Shown: positions 16,285-26,577, numbered from the stretch's first letter. The stretch: DNA of 64,000 bases from Streptomyces akebiae (GCF_019599145.1 NZ_CP080647.1:8370001-8434000); one strand, 5' to 3'. Notes: generated from the letters alone by a model not told the origin. Program-made: numbers and translations.

Positions 16285-16938
16285 ATCAGCGCCGAGCCCC
16301 GCATCAACGACCGGATTCGCGTTCCCGAGGTGCGACTTGTCGGTCCCAGCGGCGAGCAGGTCGGGATTGTTCCGCTTGCCAAGGCCCTGGAGCTTGCGCA
16401 GGAGTACGACCTCGATCTCGTCGAGGTGGCCGCGAACGCCCGTCCGCCGGTCTGCAAGCTCATGGACTACGGGAAGTTCAAGTACGAGTCGGCCATGAAG
16501 GCCCGTGAGGCGCGCAAGAACCAGGCGCACACGGTCATCAAGGAGATGAAGCTCCGGCCGAAGATCGACCCGCACGACTATGACACCAAGAAGGGTCACG
16601 TCGTCCGGTTCCTCAAGCAGGGCGACAAGGTCAAGATCACGATCATGTTCCGTGGTCGCGAGCAGTCCCGGCCCGAGCTGGGCTACCGACTGCTGCAGCG
16701 TCTCGCGGAGGACGTCCAGGACCTCGGGTTCGTCGAGTCGAACCCGAAGCAGGACGGCCGCAACATGATCATGGTCCTCGGTCCGCACAAGAAGAAGACC
16801 GAGGCGATGGCCGAGGCCCGTCAGGCTCAGGAAGCCCGGAAGGCGGAAGCGAAGGCCAACCCCGGCAAGTCGCAGAACGCCGCCGAGATCGAGCACGTCG
16901 AGGTCGAGGCGCCGGCCGAGGAGCCTGCCGAGGCGTAA
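16285..16938 (+). CDS. infC: Translation initiation factor IF-3
   Basis: 217 residues from a non-canonical ATC codon at 16285, preceded by GAGGAGG at 16274-16280. The protein opens [20 protein letters not shown], the expected IF-3 N-terminus. GTG 16261 and ATG 16222 in the same frame would add unsupported residues and lie at or before the ribosome site. The N-domain (about 1-75, [21 protein letters not shown]), linker and C-domain ([14 protein letters not shown] through VLGPHKKK) are complete. An Ala/Glu-rich tail of about 45 residues is typical of streptomycetes. IF-3 discriminates against non-standard start codons, so an ATC start gives negative feedback as for the AUU start of E. coli infC. 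First gene of infC-rpmI-rplT. Confidence 0.95.
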   Translation: MSAEPRINDRIRVPEVRLVGPSGEQVGIVPLAKALELAQEYDLDLVEVAANARPPVCKLMDYGKFKYESAMKAREARKNQAHTVIKEMKLRPKIDPHDYDTKKGHVVRFLKQGDKVKITIMFRGREQSRPELGYRLLQRLAEDVQDLGFVESNPKQDGRNMIMVLGPHKKKTEAMAEARQAQEARKAEAKANPGKSQNAAEIEHVEVEAPAEEPAEA

Positions 16939-16940
16939 GT

Positions 16941-16985
16941 CCCCGGGACGCGAGTCCGGGGGAAGCCCTGGACACCGGTCCAGGG
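16941..16985 (+). other. Two hairpins in the infC-rpmI spacer
   Basis: CCCCGGGAC/GTCCGGGG (16941-16961) and CCCTGGAC-accg-GTCCAGGG (16966-16985) follow the infC stop directly, without a T-run. They may stabilise the upstream message or partly attenuate rpmI-rplT. Confidence 0.5.
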
Positions 16986-17069
16986 TGTCAACCGATAGAA
17001 ATGACGTTCCGTCGTGCCCGGTTTCGCGACCGGGCACCGGAGCGCCACTGACGAGGAGAGAACGGCGCT

Positions 17070-17264
17070 ATGCCGAAGAACAAGTCGCACAGCGGTGCCA
17101 GCAAGCGCTTCAAGGTCACCGGCTCCGGCAAGGTGCTCCGTGAGCGCGCCGGCAAGCGCCACCTGCTCGAGCACAAGTCGTCCCGCGTGACGCGTCGCCT
17201 CACCGGCAACGCCGAGATGGCCCCGGGCGACGCCGCGAAGATCAAGAAGCTTCTCGGCAAGTGA
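17070..17264 (+). CDS. rpmI: 50S ribosomal protein L35
   Basis: 64 residues, the normal bL35 length, beginning [15 protein letters not shown] and ending KIKKLLGK, with the basic segment [11 protein letters not shown] in the middle. A GAGGAGAG ribosome site precedes the ATG. Second gene of the infC-rpmI-rplT operon, 131 bp after infC with two small hairpins in the spacer. A structural protein of the large subunit, without unusual features. Confidence 0.97.
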   Translation: MPKNKSHSGASKRFKVTGSGKVLRERAGKRHLLEHKSSRVTRRLTGNAEMAPGDAAKIKKLLGK

Positions 17265-17377
17265 CGCGACGGCGCCCGATCGTCCGTCGATCTCCGCGCG
17301 CCGTACGTCAGGACCGGGACCCCATCGATTTCGGGTCGTGTGACGACAACCACGGCCCCGCTACAAGGAGTTAACAA

Positions 17378-17761
17378 GTGGCACGCGTCAAGCGGGCAGT
17401 CAACGCCCACAAGAAGCGCCGGGCGATCCTCGAGCAGGCCTCCGGCTACCGCGGTCAGCGTTCGCGCCTGTACCGCAAGGCCAAGGAGCAGGTCACCCAC
17501 TCGCTGGTCTACAACTACAACGACCGCAAGAAGCGCAAGGGCGACTTCCGTCAGCTGTGGATCCAGCGCATCAACGCTGCGGCCCGCCAGAACGGCATGA
17601 CGTACAACCGCCTCATCCAGGGTCTGAAGGCCGCCAACATCGAGGTGGACCGCAAGATCCTCGCCGAGCTGGCCGTCAACGACGCCACGGCCTTCGCCGC
17701 GCTGGTCGAGGTCGCGCAGAAGGCGCTGCCGGCGGACGTGAACGCGCCCAAGGCGGCGTGA
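17378..17761 (+). CDS. rplT: 50S ribosomal protein L20
   Basis: 127 residues from a GTG with AAGGAG upstream. It has the bL20 signature [25 protein letters not shown] followed by [21 protein letters not shown] and the C-terminal helix bundle. It binds 23S rRNA during early assembly, and in other bacteria represses its own operon by binding the infC leader. The long leader and attenuator-like hairpin seen here make that plausible but unproven. Last gene of the operon; a strong terminator follows. Confidence 0.97.
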   Translation: MARVKRAVNAHKKRRAILEQASGYRGQRSRLYRKAKEQVTHSLVYNYNDRKKRKGDFRQLWIQRINAAARQNGMTYNRLIQGLKAANIEVDRKILAELAVNDATAFAALVEVAQKALPADVNAPKAA

Positions 17762-17794
17762 CGCTCGCGCTGGCTGAGCCGTGTGAGATGTGAA

Positions 17795-17837
17795 CCGGAC
17801 CCGCAGGTGCTTGCCGCCTGCGGGTCCGGGTGTTTTT
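17795..17837 (+). terminator. rplT operon terminator
   Basis: A 13-bp perfect stem (CCGGACCCGCAGG / CCTGCGGGTCCGG, 17795-17807 and 17817-17829) with a nine-base loop is followed by GTG and five T. It is one of only a few classic intrinsic terminators in the window. Confidence 0.9.
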
Positions 17838-17976
17838 CGGGTGCGTTGTCGGGCGCGGGCCGGTGGGGCTTCTCGCGCAGTTCCCCGCGCCCCTGAAAGC
17901 CCAGCCCCTGCTTTTCAGGGGCGCGGGGAACTGCGCGACCAGCCCCCACGCACCCGCGCCCGACAACGCACCCGAA
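17836..17976. repeat. 141-bp inverted repeat built from two opposed dispersed repeats (copy B)
   Basis: The outer arms of 24 bp (starting TTCGGGTGCGTTGTCGGGCG) and inner arms of about 25 bp (GCGCAGTTCCCCGCGCCCCTG) are perfectly complementary, separated by about 13 diverged bases per arm and a short loop near 17899-17911. The inner arms are the same family as the copies at 215, 44813 and 55774. It lies between the rplT terminator and trmH. Confidence 0.9.
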
Positions 17977-18007
17977 CCCCCCGAGCCTCCGATCCAAAAG
18001 GTGACCC

Positions 18008-18853
18008 ATGCCCGCCGTCCCCGAGTTGATCTCCCCCCGGTCCGCCCGCGTCGCCGCGGCCCGTCGGCTGGCGAAGCGGAACTTCCGGGGGAAGGACCGG
18101 CTGTTCCTGGCGGAGGGCCCGCAGGCCGTCCGGGAGGCCACCGGGCGCGCGGACACCTTGGTCGAGCTGTTCGTCACGGTCGACGCCGCGGAGCGGTACG
18201 CCGACATCGTCGGAGCCGCCCGCGCCGTCGGCGCACGCGTCCACCTCGCCGACGAGGCCGTCATCGCCGACATCTCCACGACGGTCACCCCGCAGGGACT
18301 CGTCGGGGTCTGCCGGTTCCTGGACACCCCCTTCGAGGAGATCCTCCAGAGCCGCCCCAAGCTCGTCGCCGTACTCGCCCACGTCCGCGACCCCGGCAAC
18401 GCCGGCACCGTACTGCGGTGCGCCGACGCCGCCGGAGCGGAGGCCGTCGTGCTCACCGACGCCTCCGTGGACCTCTACAACCCCAAGGCCGTGCGCGCCT
18501 CCGTCGGGTCGCTGTTCCATCTGCCGGTGGCCGTCGGCGTACCCGTGGAAGAGGCCGTCGCGGGACTCAAGGACATCGGCGTACGCGTCCTCGCAGCCGA
18601 CGGCGCCGGCGACGACGACCTCGACGCCGAGCTGGACAAGGGCACCATGGGCGGGCCCACGGCCTGGGTGTTCGGCAACGAGGCCTGGGGGCTGCCCGAG
18701 GAGACCCGGGAGCTGGCCGACGCCGTCGTCCGCGTACCGATCCACGGAAAGGCGGAAAGCCTGAACCTGGCGACCGCCGCCGCCGTATGTCTCTACGCGT
18801 CCGCCCGTGCACAGCGCGCCTTCGGAGGGTGCCGCACCGTCACGCCCAGCTAG
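18008..18853 (+). CDS. TrmH/SpoU-family RNA 2'-O-methyltransferase
   Basis: 281 residues. After an N-terminal substrate-binding domain (about 1-100, RNFRGKDRLFLAEGPQAVREA) comes the knotted SPOUT domain with all three motifs. These are DPGNAGTVLRCADAAGAEAVVL, the GNEAWGL motif, and IPIHGKAESLN-type ESLNLATAAAVCLY. It transfers methyl from S-adenosylmethionine to a ribose 2'-OH in rRNA or tRNA; the exact target cannot be told from sequence. GGTGA sits before the ATG. It lies between the rplT terminator/palindrome and the histidine kinase, an order conserved with S. coelicolor as I recall it. Confidence 0.9.
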   Translation: MPAVPELISPRSARVAAARRLAKRNFRGKDRLFLAEGPQAVREATGRADTLVELFVTVDAAERYADIVGAARAVGARVHLADEAVIADISTTVTPQGLVGVCRFLDTPFEEILQSRPKLVAVLAHVRDPGNAGTVLRCADAAGAEAVVLTDASVDLYNPKAVRASVGSLFHLPVAVGVPVEEAVAGLKDIGVRVLAADGAGDDDLDAELDKGTMGGPTAWVFGNEAWGLPEETRELADAVVRVPIHGKAESLNLATAAAVCLYASARAQRAFGGCRTVTPS

Positions 18854-18859
18854 TAGGGT
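18854..18859 (+). promoter_or_regulatory. -10 box TAGGGT ahead of the histidine kinase
   Basis: TAGGGT immediately follows the trmH stop codon; transcription would start near 18866, about 40 bases before the kinase ATG. The -35 is not clear. Confidence 0.45.
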
Positions 18860-18906
18860 GACGGGCTCGGGGGCCCACTGCACAACGCGAGAGGTGGGGT
18901 ACGGGG

Positions 18907-20043
18907 ATGAGGGTCGGCACGAGCAGCACACCGGTGGCACGGGACGTGCTCGCCGCATCCGCGGCCCGGCAGGGCGATCTCGCCGAACTGGGCATCGACC
19001 CCGACGACCTCCCCGACGGACTGGTCGTGGCCGACGAGAACGGCCGCGTGATCTGCTTCAACGCCGCCGCCGCCCGGATCACCGCCACCCCCGCCGCCGA
19101 CGCCCTCGGCCGACACCTCGAACGGGCCCTCCCCTTAGAGGACCTCGAAGGGCGCCGCTGGTGGCAGCTGACCGACCCCTACGGGGGGCTCGCCATCCGG
19201 GTCGGGCAGCCCGAGCGGAACCTGCTGCTGCCCGGGGCGCGCGAGATCCTGGTATCGGCCCGCTACATCCGTACCGAACCCACCGGCCCCGTCCGCCGCG
19301 TCGTCGTCTCCCTGCGCGACACCGAGGCCCGGCGCCGCACCGAACGCAGCCACGCCGAACTCATCGCCACCGTGGCCCACGAGCTGCGCTCACCCCTGAC
19401 GTCGGTCAAGGGGTTCACCGCGACGCTGCTCGCCAAGTGGGAGCGGTTCACGGACGACCAGAAGAAGCTGATGCTGGAGACCGTCGACGCCGACGCCAAC
19501 CGCGTCACCCGGCTCATCGCCGAGCTGCTCGACATCTCGCGGATCGACTCCGGGCGGCTGGAGGTGCGCAGGCAGCCCGTCGACATCGGTGCCGCCGTCG
19601 GACGGCACATCCAGGCGTACGTCGCCGCCGGACAGCCCGCCGACCGGTTCCTGCTGCGCGTGGAGCAGCCGCTCCCCGCTCTGTGGGCGGACCCCGACAA
19701 GATCGACCAGGTGCTGAGCAACCTGCTGGAAAATGCGGTGCGGCACGGCGAGGGAACCGTCACGATTGACGTCACGCCCACGGTGTCTCCCCGGGAGGGG
19801 GAGGACACCGGCACGTCGGTCACGGTGAGCGACGAGGGCAGTGGCATCCCGGAGGAGTCCATGAACCGCGTCTTCACCCGCTTCTGGCGGGGCAGCAAGC
19901 GCGGCGGCACCGGTCTCGGGCTGTACATCGTCAAGGGCATCGTCGAAGCCCACGGCGGCACCATCACCGTCGGACGCGCCCCCGGCGGCGGCGCCGAGTT
20001 CCGATTTACGTTGCCCGTGGCGGCACCGGCCTACCTGGCCTGA
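18907..20043 (+). CDS. Orphan PAS-domain sensor histidine kinase with a TTA codon
   Basis: 378 residues. A PAS domain (about 30-130, LPDGLVVADENGRVICFNAAAARI) leads into the dimerisation helix with the phospho-accepting His in ATVAHELRSPLTSVKG (His about 158). The HATPase domain has N-box LSNLLENAVRHGEG, G1 VSDEGSGIP and G2 GGTGLGLYIVKGIVEAHGG. There is no transmembrane segment, so it is a cytoplasmic sensor. No response regulator gene is adjacent. Codon 77 is TTA (19135-19137), the only in-frame TTA noticed in any gene here, which in streptomycetes makes translation depend on the developmental bldA tRNA. The signal and partner are unknown. It sits between trmH and pheST. Confidence 0.9.
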   Translation: MRVGTSSTPVARDVLAASAARQGDLAELGIDPDDLPDGLVVADENGRVICFNAAAARITATPAADALGRHLERALPLEDLEGRRWWQLTDPYGGLAIRVGQPERNLLLPGAREILVSARYIRTEPTGPVRRVVVSLRDTEARRRTERSHAELIATVAHELRSPLTSVKGFTATLLAKWERFTDDQKKLMLETVDADANRVTRLIAELLDISRIDSGRLEVRRQPVDIGAAVGRHIQAYVAAGQPADRFLLRVEQPLPALWADPDKIDQVLSNLLENAVRHGEGTVTIDVTPTVSPREGEDTGTSVTVSDEGSGIPEESMNRVFTRFWRGSKRGGTGLGLYIVKGIVEAHGGTITVGRAPGGGAEFRFTLPVAAPAYLA

Positions 20044-20078
20044 GCACCACGGGCGCGTTCGCAAGCCCTCCACCCCGT

Positions 20079-20084
20079 TAGACT
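20079..20084 (+). promoter_or_regulatory. Likely -10 box (TAGACT) of pheST
   Basis: TAGACT lies about 95 bases before the pheS ATG, leaving a leader of roughly 90 bases. No T-box or leader-peptide ORF rich in Phe codons was recognised in it. Confidence 0.45.
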
Positions 20085-20119
20085 CGGCCTTTGGCACCTT
20101 TGTGTCCCAAAAACCGTGA

Positions 20120-21300
<1,181 letters not shown>

Positions 21301-21301
<1 letters not shown>

Positions 21302-23823
21302 TGCGGGTCCCGCTTTCCTGGCTGCGGGAGTACGTCGACCTGCCGGCCACCGAGACAGGTCGTGACGTCCAGGCCAAGCTCATCTCGGCCGGCCTGGAGG
21401 TCGAGACGGTCGAGCAGCTCGGCGACGGCCTCAAGGGCCCCCTCGTCGTCGGTCAGGTGCTGACCATCGAGGAGCTGACGGAGTTCAAGAAGCCCATCCG
21501 CTTCTGCACCGTCGACGTCGGCACCGCCAACGGCACCGGCGAGCCCCAGGAGATCGTCTGCGGCGCACGCAACTTCGCCGTCGGCGACAAGGTCGTCGTG
21601 GTCCTCCCGGGCGCCGAACTGCCCGGCGGCTTCGCGATCTCGGCCCGCAAGACCTACGGCCGCAACTCGCACGGCATGATCTGCTCCAGCGACGAGCTGG
21701 GCATGGGCGACGACGGCACCAAGGGCATCATCGTGCTGCCGCCGGAGACCGAGGTCGGCAAGGACGCGATCGAGCTCCTGGAGCTGGTCGACGAGGTGCT
21801 CGACATCGCCGTCACACCGGACCGCGGCTACTGCCTGTCGATCCGCGGCGTCGCCCGCGAGACCGCCATCGCCTACGGTCTGCCGCTGCGCGACCCGGCA
21901 CTCCTCGACGTCCCTGGCCCGAACGCGTTCGGCCACCCCGTCCAGGTGTCCGACCCGCTCGGCTGCGACCGCTTCACGGCCCGCACCGTCACCGGTCTCG
22001 ACCCCGAGGCGCGCTCCCCGATCTGGCTCAAGCGCCGGCTGCAGAAGGTCGGCATGCGTCCGATCTCCCTCGCCGTCGACATCACCAACTACGTGATGAT
22101 GGAGCTCGGCCAGCCCCTGCACGCCTACGACCGCTCCCTCGTCCAGGGCACGATCGGCGTCCGCCGGGCCGAGGAGGGCGAGAAGATCGTCACCCTCGAC
22201 GGCACCACCCGCACCCTGCACGCCGAGGACCTGGTCATCACCGACGAGCGCGGCCCCATCGGCCTCGCCGGTGTCATGGGCGGCGCCAACACCGAGATCG
22301 CCGACCACGACGCCACCGAGAACGGTGGGAACGCCTCCACCGACGTCGTCATCGAGGCCGCCCACTTCGACCAGGTCGCCATCGCGCGCACGGCCCGCCG
22401 GCACAAGCTGTCGTCGGAGGCGTCGCGTCGCTTCGAGCGCGGCGTCGACCCGCTGGCCGCGGCCGCCGCCGCCCAGCGCACCGTGGACCTGCTCGTGCTC
22501 CTCGCGGGCGGCACCGCCGACGCGGGCGTCACCGAGGTGATCGCCCCGTCCGCACCCCGCACGATCACGATCCCGGCGGACCACCCGGACAAGGTCGCGG
22601 GCGTCGAGTACGGCCGCGAGACCGTCGTACGCCGCCTCCAGGAGGTCGGCTGCGACGTCTACGGTCAGGACGAGCTGATCGTCACCGTGCCGTCCTGGCG
22701 CCCCGACCTCACCGACCCGAACGATCTGGCGGAGGAGGTCATCCGCCTGGAGGGCTACGAGAACCTGCCCTCCACGCTGCCCAAGCCCCCGGCCGGGCGC
22801 GGCCTCACCCAGCGGCAGCGGCTGCACCGCCGGGTCGGGCGGGCGCTGGCCGGTGCCGGATACGTCGAGGCACCCAACTACCCCTTCACCGGCGAGCAGG
22901 TCTTCGACCAGCTCGGTCTGGAGGCGGACGACCCGGCCCGCCGCGTCGTCAAGCTCACCAACCCGCTCAACGACGAGGAGCCCGCGCTGCGCACCTCGCT
23001 GCTGCCGGGGCTGCTGGGCGCGCTGCGGCGCAACGACGGCCGGGGCACGCACGACCTCGCCCTGTTCGAGACCGGCCTGGTCTTCCTCCCCCGGGAGGAG
23101 CAGCGCGTCGCCGTCGCGCTGCCGGTCGACCGCCGGCCCACCGACGAGGAGATCGCGACGCTGAACGCCGCGCTGCCCGAGCAGCCGCGCCACGTCGCCG
23201 TCGTCGTCGCCGGAGCCCGTGAGCAGGCCGGCTGGTGGGGCAAGGGCCGCCCGGCCGACTGGGCCGACACCGTCGAGGCCGGTCGCGCGGTCGCCCGCGA
23301 GGCCGGTGCCGAACTGGTCGTCCGCAAGGGCCAGTACGGCCCCTGGCACCCCGGGCGCTGCGCCGAGTTCGTGGTCGTCGCCGACGGCACCGAGCGGGTC
23401 GTGGGCCACGCCGGTGAGCTGCACCCGCGCGTCCTCAAGGCGCTCGGGCTGCCGGCCCGGACCGCCGCGATGGAGATCGACCTGGACGCCCTGGAGCAGG
23501 TGGGGGACAGCACCCCGCAGGCGCCGAGCATCTCCACGTTCCCCGTCGCCACGCAGGACGTCGCGCTCGTCGTCGACGCGTTCGTGCCGCACGCCGACGT
23601 GGAGGCCGCGCTGCGTGAGGGCGCGGGTGAACTCCTGGAGGGCATCCGGCTGTTCGACGTGTACGAGAACGCGGAGCAGTTGGGCGACGGGCGGAAGTCG
23701 CTGGCGTACGCGCTGCGCTTCCGGGCCGCGGATCGCACGCTGACCGTGGACGAGGCGTCGGCGGCCCGGGACGCGGCGGTCGCCCTCGCGGGCGAGCGCA
23801 CGGGAGCGGTGCTGCGTAGTTAG
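21301..23823 (+). CDS. pheT: Phenylalanine--tRNA ligase beta subunit
   Basis: 840 residues, normal for bacterial PheT. In order: N-terminal tRNA-binding (EMAP-like) domain ([18 protein letters not shown], about 40-150), B3/B4 editing domain (around 200-380), B5 domain (about 420-490), a catalytic-like module and the C-terminal ferredoxin-fold anticodon-binding domain ([15 protein letters not shown] to the end). The B3/B4 domain hydrolyses mischarged Tyr-tRNA-Phe. Coupled to pheS by a one-base overlap. A GC hairpin follows the stop. Confidence 0.97.
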
Positions 23824-23838
23824 GGCGCCCAGGGGCAT

Positions 23839-23868
23839 GGGGGCACGGGGGCCAGCCCCCGTGCCCCC
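23839..23868 (+). terminator. pheST terminator hairpin
   Basis: A 14-bp perfect stem, GGGGGCACGGGGGC pairing with GCCCCCGTGCCCCC across two bases. Only a short CGCTTT follows, so it is a strong hairpin with a weak U-tract, as is common in Streptomyces. Confidence 0.75.
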
Positions 23869-24004
23869 GTCGCTTTCCCGCGTCACCTCACTCATTCGGG
23901 TGACAAATGTGGGTGATCGCCTCCATCCGGCCGTCCGGTGGACAGAATCGGACCGGCCTTTCTGGGCCTAACGCGCTGTCCGGGCCTGATGGGGGGCCAA
24001 CGGC

Positions 24005-25009
24005 ATGATTCGAGTCAGGGCTGGGCTTCCTCGCCGGACATGGTCCCGGGGGCGAGGGCTGTTCGGCCGGCGGTCCGTCCGTGCCGGTGCCCGGATGGTC
24101 GGAGGCGTCGTGTGCCTCGCGGTCGGCACGGGGCTGATGCTGCACGTCAGGCAGGTGATGCTGCGGGAAGTGCGGCAGGCGCGCGCGGTCGCGGGCGCCG
24201 TGCGGAGCGTGCTGCTCAGGCCGCTGCCCGCTCGGATCGACGGGCTCGCCACCGCCGCCGCCCAGCTCTCCGCAGACCGGGGTACGACCGTCGGCGGCGA
24301 CCTGTACGAGGTGATCGCCACCGAGCACGGTGTACGGGTGGTGATGGGCGACGTACGCGGGCACGGTATCGCCGCGATCGGGACCGTCGCCGCCGTCCTC
24401 GGCAGCTTCCGTGAGGCCGTCCACGACGAGGCCGAACTCGTCGGCGTCCTGGCCCGTCTCGACCGTGCCCTCGCCCGCCATCTGCGGGACCGCGCCCGCA
24501 CCGAGGTCACCGAGGACTTCGTCACCGTCCTCCTGCTGGAGATCACCCCCGACGGCGAACTCCACGCCCTGAACTGCGGCCATCCCTGGCCCTATCTGCT
24601 CAGTGGCGGCCGAGTGTCACCCGTCACCCGCGCCGACCCCCTGCCCCCGCTCGGCCTCTTCCCGCTGCCCGCGGAACTGCCGGTCACGGCCTGCGGCCAA
24701 CTCCTCCCGGGCGAGGCCCTGTTCCTGCACACGGACGGGGTGGAGGACGCGAGGGACAGCCAGGGTCGGTTCTTTCCTCTGGGCATCGCACTGGCGGCGG
24801 CCGTACGGGGCCGCCCCATCTCCCCCCATTCCGTCCTGCGGGCCGTCTTCACCCAGCTCCTCCGCCACACGGGAGGAAGGCCCAAGGACGACGTCGCCAT
24901 ACTGGTACTCCGCAATGAGCGTCCACTTGTTCTCAGGGGCGCGGGGAACGGCACCACCGGCCACGACCTGCCCGCGGTCGGCAAGCCGCCTGTCGCCCCT
25001 ACCCGCTAG
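24005..25009 (+). CDS. SpoIIE-type PP2C phosphatase, membrane-anchored
   Basis: 334 residues. A basic N-terminus and one transmembrane segment (MVGGVVCLAVGTGLMLHV, about 31-48) precede a SpoIIE/PP2C domain. Metal-binding Asp motifs are GGDLYEVI, MGDVRGHG, LHTDGVEDARD and KDDVAILVL. Such enzymes dephosphorylate anti-sigma-factor antagonists; there is no anti-sigma gene beside it. The C-terminal 25 or so residues are encoded partly by a copy of the dispersed GC-rich repeat (24933-24949, giving VLRGAGN), suggesting that insertion or mutation extended the frame into repeat sequence. Length is otherwise typical for short streptomycete members. Confidence 0.85.
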   Translation: MIRVRAGLPRRTWSRGRGLFGRRSVRAGARMVGGVVCLAVGTGLMLHVRQVMLREVRQARAVAGAVRSVLLRPLPARIDGLATAAAQLSADRGTTVGGDLYEVIATEHGVRVVMGDVRGHGIAAIGTVAAVLGSFREAVHDEAELVGVLARLDRALARHLRDRARTEVTEDFVTVLLLEITPDGELHALNCGHPWPYLLSGGRVSPVTRADPLPPLGLFPLPAELPVTACGQLLPGEALFLHTDGVEDARDSQGRFFPLGIALAAAVRGRPISPHSVLRAVFTQLLRHTGGRPKDDVAILVLRNERPLVLRGAGNGTTGHDLPAVGKPPVAPTR

Positions 25010-25149
25010 TGCCTGTCGCGGCACCAGGCGCCCCGGCCGCGCCCGGACGGGCCACCGCACTGTACGAGGGGGAGCCGGCGGCCCGTCGGCCTCTTGGCGA
25101 GGGATGTCAGTCAACCTGTCCGAAACTCTCTGCGACAGCGCGCACACAG

Positions 25150-25184
25150 CCCGAATTCGGGCGTTCCCATCACACCCCGTGTGA
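25150..25184. promoter_or_regulatory. Two perfect palindromes upstream of the TPR regulator
   Basis: CCCGAATTCGGG (25150-25161) and TCACAC-ccc-GTGTGA (25170-25184) lie 53-87 bp before the regulator start. Either may be an operator; their pairing next to a regulator gene suggests autoregulation. Confidence 0.45.
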
Positions 25185-25236
25185 AGAGGGAGGCGCTACG
25201 CTGCGATTCGCCGGCACCGAGCCTCCGGAGGGCCCC

Positions 25237-26577
25237 ATGCAGCCCAACACCCTGCTCGACGCGATCCTCGACGAGGCCGGTATCTCCCACGCCGGTCTCG
25301 CCGCCCACGTCAACCAGGCGGGACGGGCCCGGGGGCTGGCGCTGAGATACGAACACACCGCCGTGGCACGGTGGTTGAAGGGACAGCGGCCGCGCGGACA
25401 GGTGCCCGACCTGATCTGCGAGGTGCTCGCCGGGCGGCTGCGCCGGACCGTCACCCTCGACGACATCGGGCTCGGCGTGCCGGGTGAGGCCGCCTCCCCG
25501 CACGGTGCCGGGCTCTCCGGCTTCGTGGAGCGCGCCACCGCCCTGTGGCGCTCCGACGAACAACAGCGCCCCCACGTCCTCGGCGCCCCCGCCGTCACCG
25601 GGACGCCCGCCGTGATGCCCGTCTGGGAGTGGGAGAACCCGCCGGAGGACGTCGACGTCTCCCGGGGCGGACGGCACCGCGTCAGCATGGCCGACATCGA
25701 AATGCTGCGCGCGGCCCGGACACACTACGAGCAGATGTACCGCAAGGCCGGCGGCGTCGCCACCCGCACCCGGATCGTCGGGTTCCTCAACGCCGAGGCC
25801 GCGCCGCTGCTTCGGGGCAGTTACACCGACGCCACCGGCCGCCAACTGCACCGGGCCACAGGCGGGTTGGTCGCGATCGCCGGGATCTGCGCGTACGACT
25901 CCGACGCCCACGGCCTCGCCCAGCGCTACTTCCACCAGGCGCTGCGGCTGGCCAAGGCCAGTGGGGACCGGGGGCTGGGGGCGTATGTGATCGCGCTCCT
26001 CGTCAACCAGTCGCTGTTCATGCGGGAGCACCGCCAGGCCGTCGCCTTCGCCGAGGCGGCGCTGCGCACGGCCGGCCCGCACATCACCCCGGCGCTCGCC
26101 TCCGACCTGTACGCGATGCAGGCGAAGGCGTACGCGCACCTGGGCGACGGCACGAGCGCGCTGTCCTGCATCCGGCGGGCGGAGCAGGCCGCCGAGCGCA
26201 TCCGGCGCGGGTACGAACCCGATGAGACCGGCTATGTCCAACCCGGCCTGGTGAACGTACAGGTGGCGGAGGCGCTGCTCAGCCTCGGTGACCTGACGGC
26301 CGCGGCGGAGCACGCCACGGCGGCCGTCGACACCCCGGCGCACGACCGGGGGCGGGTGCACCGGCTCGCGATGCTCAGCCAGATCGAACTGCGGCAGGGC
26401 AACGCGGACAAGGCGGTGGCCACGGCCGTCGAAATGGCCGAGCGGGCGCGCGGAATGGAGTCCATGCGCCTGCGTGACAGATTGCGGGCGGTACGCGAAC
26501 ACCTCGTGCGCAGCGACTGCGCGGGCACGTCCGAGGCCGCCGAACTCATCGACGGGGCACTGCGCGTACCGCTCTGA
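25237..26577 (+). CDS. HTH-plus-TPR transcriptional regulator
   Basis: 446 residues from the ATG at 25237, preceded by GGAGGG. Residues 1-75 look like a divergent XRE-type helix-turn-helix (LLDAILDEAGISHAGLAAHVNQ...HTAVARWLKGQRPR). The rest, from about 150, is helical with TPR-like repeats (LAQRYFHQALRLAKASGDRGLGAYV, ALASDLYAMQAKAYAHLGDGTSALSCIRRAEQAAERI). This is the streptomycete regulator class that includes NsdA-like proteins, often involved in development or antibiotic control. Assignment to that subgroup is from memory of architecture only. Two palindromes lie upstream. A ligand or peptide-binding role for the TPR part is inferred. Confidence 0.75.
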   Translation: MQPNTLLDAILDEAGISHAGLAAHVNQAGRARGLALRYEHTAVARWLKGQRPRGQVPDLICEVLAGRLRRTVTLDDIGLGVPGEAASPHGAGLSGFVERATALWRSDEQQRPHVLGAPAVTGTPAVMPVWEWENPPEDVDVSRGGRHRVSMADIEMLRAARTHYEQMYRKAGGVATRTRIVGFLNAEAAPLLRGSYTDATGRQLHRATGGLVAIAGICAYDSDAHGLAQRYFHQALRLAKASGDRGLGAYVIALLVNQSLFMREHRQAVAFAEAALRTAGPHITPALASDLYAMQAKAYAHLGDGTSALSCIRRAEQAAERIRRGYEPDETGYVQPGLVNVQVAEALLSLGDLTAAAEHATAAVDTPAHDRGRVHRLAMLSQIELRQGNADKAVATAVEMAERARGMESMRLRDRLRAVREHLVRSDCAGTSEAAELIDGALRVPL

